A stretch of 17,209 bases of DNA from an uncultured Streptococcus sp. (GTDB lineage: Bacteria; Bacillota; Bacilli; Lactobacillales; Streptococcaceae), in assembly GCA_934216185.1 (NCBI GenBank), contig CAKQBM010000022.1, positions 1 to 17,209 on the forward strand. The letters run 5' to 3'. A model generated the notes under the pieces. It made no database searches, was not told the origin of the DNA, and was given only the letters and a program-made list of their open reading frames with translations. The stretch's first letter is position 1, and each line of letters begins with the position of its first letter. This document shows, piece by piece, positions 14,371-17,209 of this stretch. The position numbers and the translations under genes are program-made.

Positions 14371-16500
14371 ATGGATAAAAAATATGAAAAAATCTCCCAG
14401 GATTTGGGAGTGACGTTAAAGCAAATTGATACCGTTCTAAGTTTGACGGCCGAAGGGGCGACGATTCCCTTTATCGCGCGTTATCGTAAGGACATGACTG
14501 GTAGTTTGGATGAGGTTGCAATTAAAGCTATTATCGACTTGGATAAAAGCCTGACCAACCTCAATGACCGCAAGGAAGCTGTTTTAGCTAAGATTCAAGA
14601 ACAAGGCAAGCTGACTAAGGAATTGGAAGAAGCTATCTTAGCTGCTGAAAAATTAGCAGACGTAGAAGAACTATACCTTCCTTACAAGGAAAAACGTCGG
14701 ACCAAGGCAACCATTGCTCGTGAAGCTGGGCTATTCCCACTTGCTCGCCTGATTTTGCAAAATGTAGCTGACTTAGAGAAAGAGGCAGAGAAGTTTGTCT
14801 GTGAAGGATTTGCGACTGGTAAGGAGGCCTTGGCTGGTGCAGTTGATATCTTGGTCGAAGCCTTGTCGGAAGATGTGACCTTGCGTTCCATGACTTATCA
14901 GGAGGTGCTGAGACACTCTAAACTCACTTCTCAAGTTAAGGATGAAAGTCTTGATGAAAAGCAGGTTTTTCAGATTTACTATGATTTTTCAGAGACAGTT
15001 GGAACTATGCAAGGCTATCGTACCTTGGCGCTTAATCGTGGGGAGAAACTAGGGATTTTGAAGGTTGGTTTTGAACATGCAACAGACCGTATTCTTGCCT
15101 TCTTTGCTTCTCGTTTCAAGGTGAAAAATGCCTATATTGATGAAGTTGTTCAGCAATCTGTTAAGAAAAAAGTCTTGCCTGCTATCGAGCGCCGTATTCG
15201 TACAGAATTAACTGAGAAAGCGGAAGAAGGGGCTATCCAACTCTTTTCTGATAATCTGCGCAATCTTCTCTTGGTTGCTCCGCTGAAAGGGCGCGTGGTT
15301 CTTGGATTTGACCCAGCCTTTCGTACAGGTGCTAAGCTGGCTGTCGTTGATGCAACTGGAAAAATGCTGACGACTCAAGTCATCTATCCTGTCAAACCAG
15401 CCTCTGCTCGTCAAATTGAAGAAGCCAAGAAAGATTTGGCAGATTTGATTGGTCAATACGGCGTGGAAATTATTGCTATCGGAAATGGGACGGCCAGTCG
15501 TGAAAGTGAAGCCTTTGTGGCGGAAGTTCTTAAAGATTTTCCAGAAGTCCGCTATGTTATCGTCAATGAAAGTGGTGCTTCGGTCTATTCTGCCAGTGAG
15601 CTAGCACGTCAGGAGTTTCCAGATTTGACCGTTGAAAAGCGATCTGCTATCTCAATCGCCCGTCGCTTGCAAGATCCCCTTGCGGAATTGGTCAAAATCG
15701 ATCCTAAGTCAATTGGTGTCGGTCAGTATCAGCACGATGTCAGCCAGAAGAAGTTGTCTGAAAGTCTGGATTTTGTCGTGGATACCGTGGTGAACCAAGT
15801 TGGTGTCAATATCAATACAGCCAGCCCAGCTCTTCTTTCACACGTAGCTGGACTCAATAAAACCATCTCTGAAAATATCGTCAAATACCGTGAGGAAGAA
15901 GGAAAAATCACTTCACGCGCCCAAATCAAGAAGGTTCCACGTCTGGGGGCCAAGGCTTTTGAGCAGGCAGCTGGTTTCCTCCGTATCCCAGAAAGTAGCA
16001 ATATCCTTGATAATACAGGAGTTCATCCAGAAAATTATGCTGCCGTCAAGGAACTCTTCAAAATCTTGGATATCAAGGAACTGAACGAAGAGGCCCAAAG
16101 CAAACTCAAGTCGCTTTCAATCAAGGAAATGGCGCAAGAGCTAGACCTTGGCCCAGAAACCCTTAAAGATATCATTGCCGACCTTCTCAAACCAGGTCGA
16201 GATTTTCGTGATTCCTTTGACGCACCTGTGCTTCGCCAAGATGTTCTAGATATCAAGGACTTAGTGGTTGGACAGAAGCTGGAAGGCGTGGTGCGTAATG
16301 TAGTTGACTTTGGTGCCTTCGTTGACATTGGAATTCATGAGGACGGTTTGATTCATATTTCCCATATGAGTCGCAAATTTATCAAGCATCCTAGCCAAGT
16401 GGTGTCTGTCGGTGATTTGGTTACCGTTTGGGTCAAGAAAATCGATACTGAACGTGAAAAAGTCAATCTGTCGCTCCTGGCTCCAAATGAAACTGACTGA
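14371..16500 (+). CDS. tex: Tex family RNA-binding transcription accessory protein
   Basis: A 709-residue cytoplasmic protein of full Tex length. Tex binds nucleic acid and influences transcription of toxin and virulence genes in some bacteria; the mechanism is not settled. Domain order is visible: the N-terminal helical Tex_N region ([28 protein letters not shown]), a YqgF/RNaseH-like domain beginning at [13 protein letters not shown] (Asp314), a helix-hairpin-helix region with [17 protein letters not shown] and [20 protein letters not shown], and a C-terminal S1 RNA-binding domain from about residue 631 ([22 protein letters not shown]). The open frame extends upstream to 14353, but those codons overlap the promoter, and homologues begin at MDKKYEK. 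No ribosome site precedes the ATG, and the promoter position predicts a leaderless mRNA. The 3' end overlaps the sprT-like gene by 14 bp. Confidence 0.96.
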   Translation: MDKKYEKISQDLGVTLKQIDTVLSLTAEGATIPFIARYRKDMTGSLDEVAIKAIIDLDKSLTNLNDRKEAVLAKIQEQGKLTKELEEAILAAEKLADVEELYLPYKEKRRTKATIAREAGLFPLARLILQNVADLEKEAEKFVCEGFATGKEALAGAVDILVEALSEDVTLRSMTYQEVLRHSKLTSQVKDESLDEKQVFQIYYDFSETVGTMQGYRTLALNRGEKLGILKVGFEHATDRILAFFASRFKVKNAYIDEVVQQSVKKKVLPAIERRIRTELTEKAEEGAIQLFSDNLRNLLLVAPLKGRVVLGFDPAFRTGAKLAVVDATGKMLTTQVIYPVKPASARQIEEAKKDLADLIGQYGVEIIAIGNGTASRESEAFVAEVLKDFPEVRYVIVNESGASVYSASELARQEFPDLTVEKRSAISIARRLQDPLAELVKIDPKSIGVGQYQHDVSQKKLSESLDFVVDTVVNQVGVNINTASPALLSHVAGLNKTISENIVKYREEEGKITSRAQIKKVPRLGAKAFEQAAGFLRIPESSNILDNTGVHPENYAAVKELFKILDIKELNEEAQSKLKSLSIKEMAQELDLGPETLKDIIADLLKPGRDFRDSFDAPVLRQDVLDIKDLVVGQKLEGVVRNVVDFGAFVDIGIHEDGLIHISHMSRKFIKHPSQVVSVGDLVTVWVKKIDTEREKVNLSLLAPNETD

Positions 16501-16936
16501 TTACGTCAAGCAGGTTTCGCTAGAAGACTTTGGAAGACCTTTTATCCATCAAGCCCAGTGGAATTCTCGTCTGCGAACGACAGGTGGGCGATTTTTCCCA
16601 AAAGATGGGCATTTGGATTTTAATCCCAAGGTTTATCAGGAACTGGGTTTGGATGTTTTTAGGAAAATTGTCCGCCATGAACTCTGTCATTATCACCTCT
16701 ATTTTCAAGGGAAGGGCTATCAACACAAGGATCGGGATTTTAAGGAACTTTTGAAAGCAGTGGATGGATTACGCTTTGTGCCAACCTTGCCAAATAGCAA
16801 CTCCAAGCCAATCAAGCTCTATCGTTGCCAATCCTGTCAGCAAACTTATCAGCGTAAGCGTAGGATTGATACCAAACGCTATCGCTGTGGAGTTTGTCGA
16901 GGTAAATTGCTACTAGTAAATCAGCCTGAGGACTGA
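16487..16936 (+). CDS. SprT-like zinc metalloprotein
   Basis: A 149-residue SprT-family protein. The zinc-peptidase signature HELCHYH begins at His64 (HExxH with Glu65 as the general base). A C-terminal zinc ribbon has CQSC at residues 114-117 and CGVC at 134-137. Eukaryotic SPRTN relatives cleave DNA-protein crosslinks; the bacterial proteins are poorly characterised, so proteolysis is inferred from the motif. Streptococcal annotations commonly call it SprT-like protein. The start ATG at 16487 lies within the last codons of tex, in another frame, with no ribosome site of its own, so translation probably depends on ribosomes finishing tex. The frame is open further upstream inside tex but homologues start at MKLTDYV. 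The tex-sprT pairing suggests shared nucleic-acid related physiology, which is inference. Confidence 0.9.
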   Translation: MKLTDYVKQVSLEDFGRPFIHQAQWNSRLRTTGGRFFPKDGHLDFNPKVYQELGLDVFRKIVRHELCHYHLYFQGKGYQHKDRDFKELLKAVDGLRFVPTLPNSNSKPIKLYRCQSCQQTYQRKRRIDTKRYRCGVCRGKLLLVNQPED

Positions 16937-16955
16937 TGAAAGCCGAGCCTATCCG

Positions 16956-16964
16956 TGATATACT
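16956..16964 (+). promoter_or_regulatory. Extended -10 promoter for the PspC-domain gene
   Basis: TGA-TATACT (16956-16964) with no clear -35, about 30 bases before the ATG. The AGAGGA ribosome site lies at about 16982-16987. Confidence 0.55.
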
Positions 16965-16994
16965 AAGTCTAACCTAGCAGAAAGAGGAAATAAC

Positions 16995-17209
16995 ATGAAC
17001 AGTAAATTTTATAAAATGAGACGAAATCGCATGATTTCAGGAGTTTTGGCAGGTCTGTCAGACAAGTGGAACTTTGATGTTACCCTTGTTCGTTTCTTGT
17101 TTGCCATTTTCACAGTCGCAAACTTTGGACTTGGCGTGATTATCTATATCATCCTAGCTTCTATCATGCCAACCAAGGAAGAAATCGAAGCAGAAATGTA
17201 CGGAACAGG
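16995..17209 (+). CDS. PspC-domain membrane protein, cut by window end
   Basis: The first 71 codons of a small membrane protein: MNSKFYKMRRNRMISGVLAG, then LSDKWNFDVTLVRFLFAIF and a hydrophobic segment (FGLGVIIYIILASIMP, about residues 49-64), followed by charged residues. This is the PspC domain typical of phage-shock-protein-C-like and stress-response membrane proteins; R-x-x-x-G-V-L-A-G-L and the D-x-x-L-V-R segment are diagnostic. Streptococcal members of this kind act in cell-envelope stress responses, sometimes with LiaFSR control, but nothing here proves that. It has its own promoter and a ribosome site (AGAGGA). The downstream end is not visible, so its length and any C-terminal domain are unknown. 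Confidence 0.87.
   Translation, partial: MNSKFYKMRRNRMISGVLAGLSDKWNFDVTLVRFLFAIFTVANFGLGVIIYIILASIMPTKEEIEAEMYGT

Overview
The window looks like chromosomal DNA of a mitis-group Streptococcus (S. pneumoniae, S. mitis, S. oralis or a close relative). This rests on my recognition of the protein sequences and of several gene neighbourhoods (prmC-sua5-GNAT-glyA; a TRAM-type rRNA methyltransferase of the RlmCD kind; tex-sprT-PspC). It also fits the low-GC low-passage promoter style, with extended -10 boxes and short intrinsic terminators. No database search was possible.

Region 1 (1-5560) is housekeeping DNA on the + strand. It starts inside prmC (release-factor glutamine methyltransferase). A Sua5/TsaC-like threonylcarbamoyl-AMP synthase, a GNAT acetyltransferase, glyA, a 37-kDa nucleoid-associated protein and the lysozyme-like cell-wall protein PvaA follow. 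Genes overlap or abut, so translation is probably coupled, and a terminator at the end of pvaA closes the run. A secreted DUF1002 protein has its own promoter region.

Region 2 (5570-10230) begins with an RlmCD-type 23S rRNA uracil methyltransferase. Its promoter runs straight into a terminator hairpin. The 3' end of this gene is a known integration target of streptococcal ICEs (the 'rum' site). Directly after it lies an AT-rich stretch with a perfect 14-bp palindrome, short direct repeats and an unrecognised AT-rich gene. Next come an alpha/beta hydrolase and a deletion scar in which the first 40-odd codons of an ADP-ribosylglycohydrolase gene are joined to a neopullulanase-like gene that has lost its N-terminus. 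I read this as an accessory island with decay.

Region 3 (10280-13360) holds a small helical protein and a second alpha/beta hydrolase on the + strand. They converge, across a large bidirectional terminator, on a minus-strand operon: a 43-residue protein, a DUF318/ArsP-type permease and a TIGR03943 partner protein, probably a metal-related transporter pair.

Region 4 (13440-14370) holds a small PBECR3-like (BECR-fold nuclease) gene behind an extended -10 promoter with helically phased TGATAT repeats. The 3' end of that gene carries a consensus promoter for a compact structured RNA (about 125-180 nt) ending in two successive terminators. I could not assign this RNA to a known family. About 280 bp of AT-rich DNA with a 14-bp stem-loop follows.

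Region 5 (14370-17209) is tex (apparently leaderless), an overlapping sprT-like zinc metalloprotein gene, and the start of a PspC-domain membrane protein gene cut by the window end.
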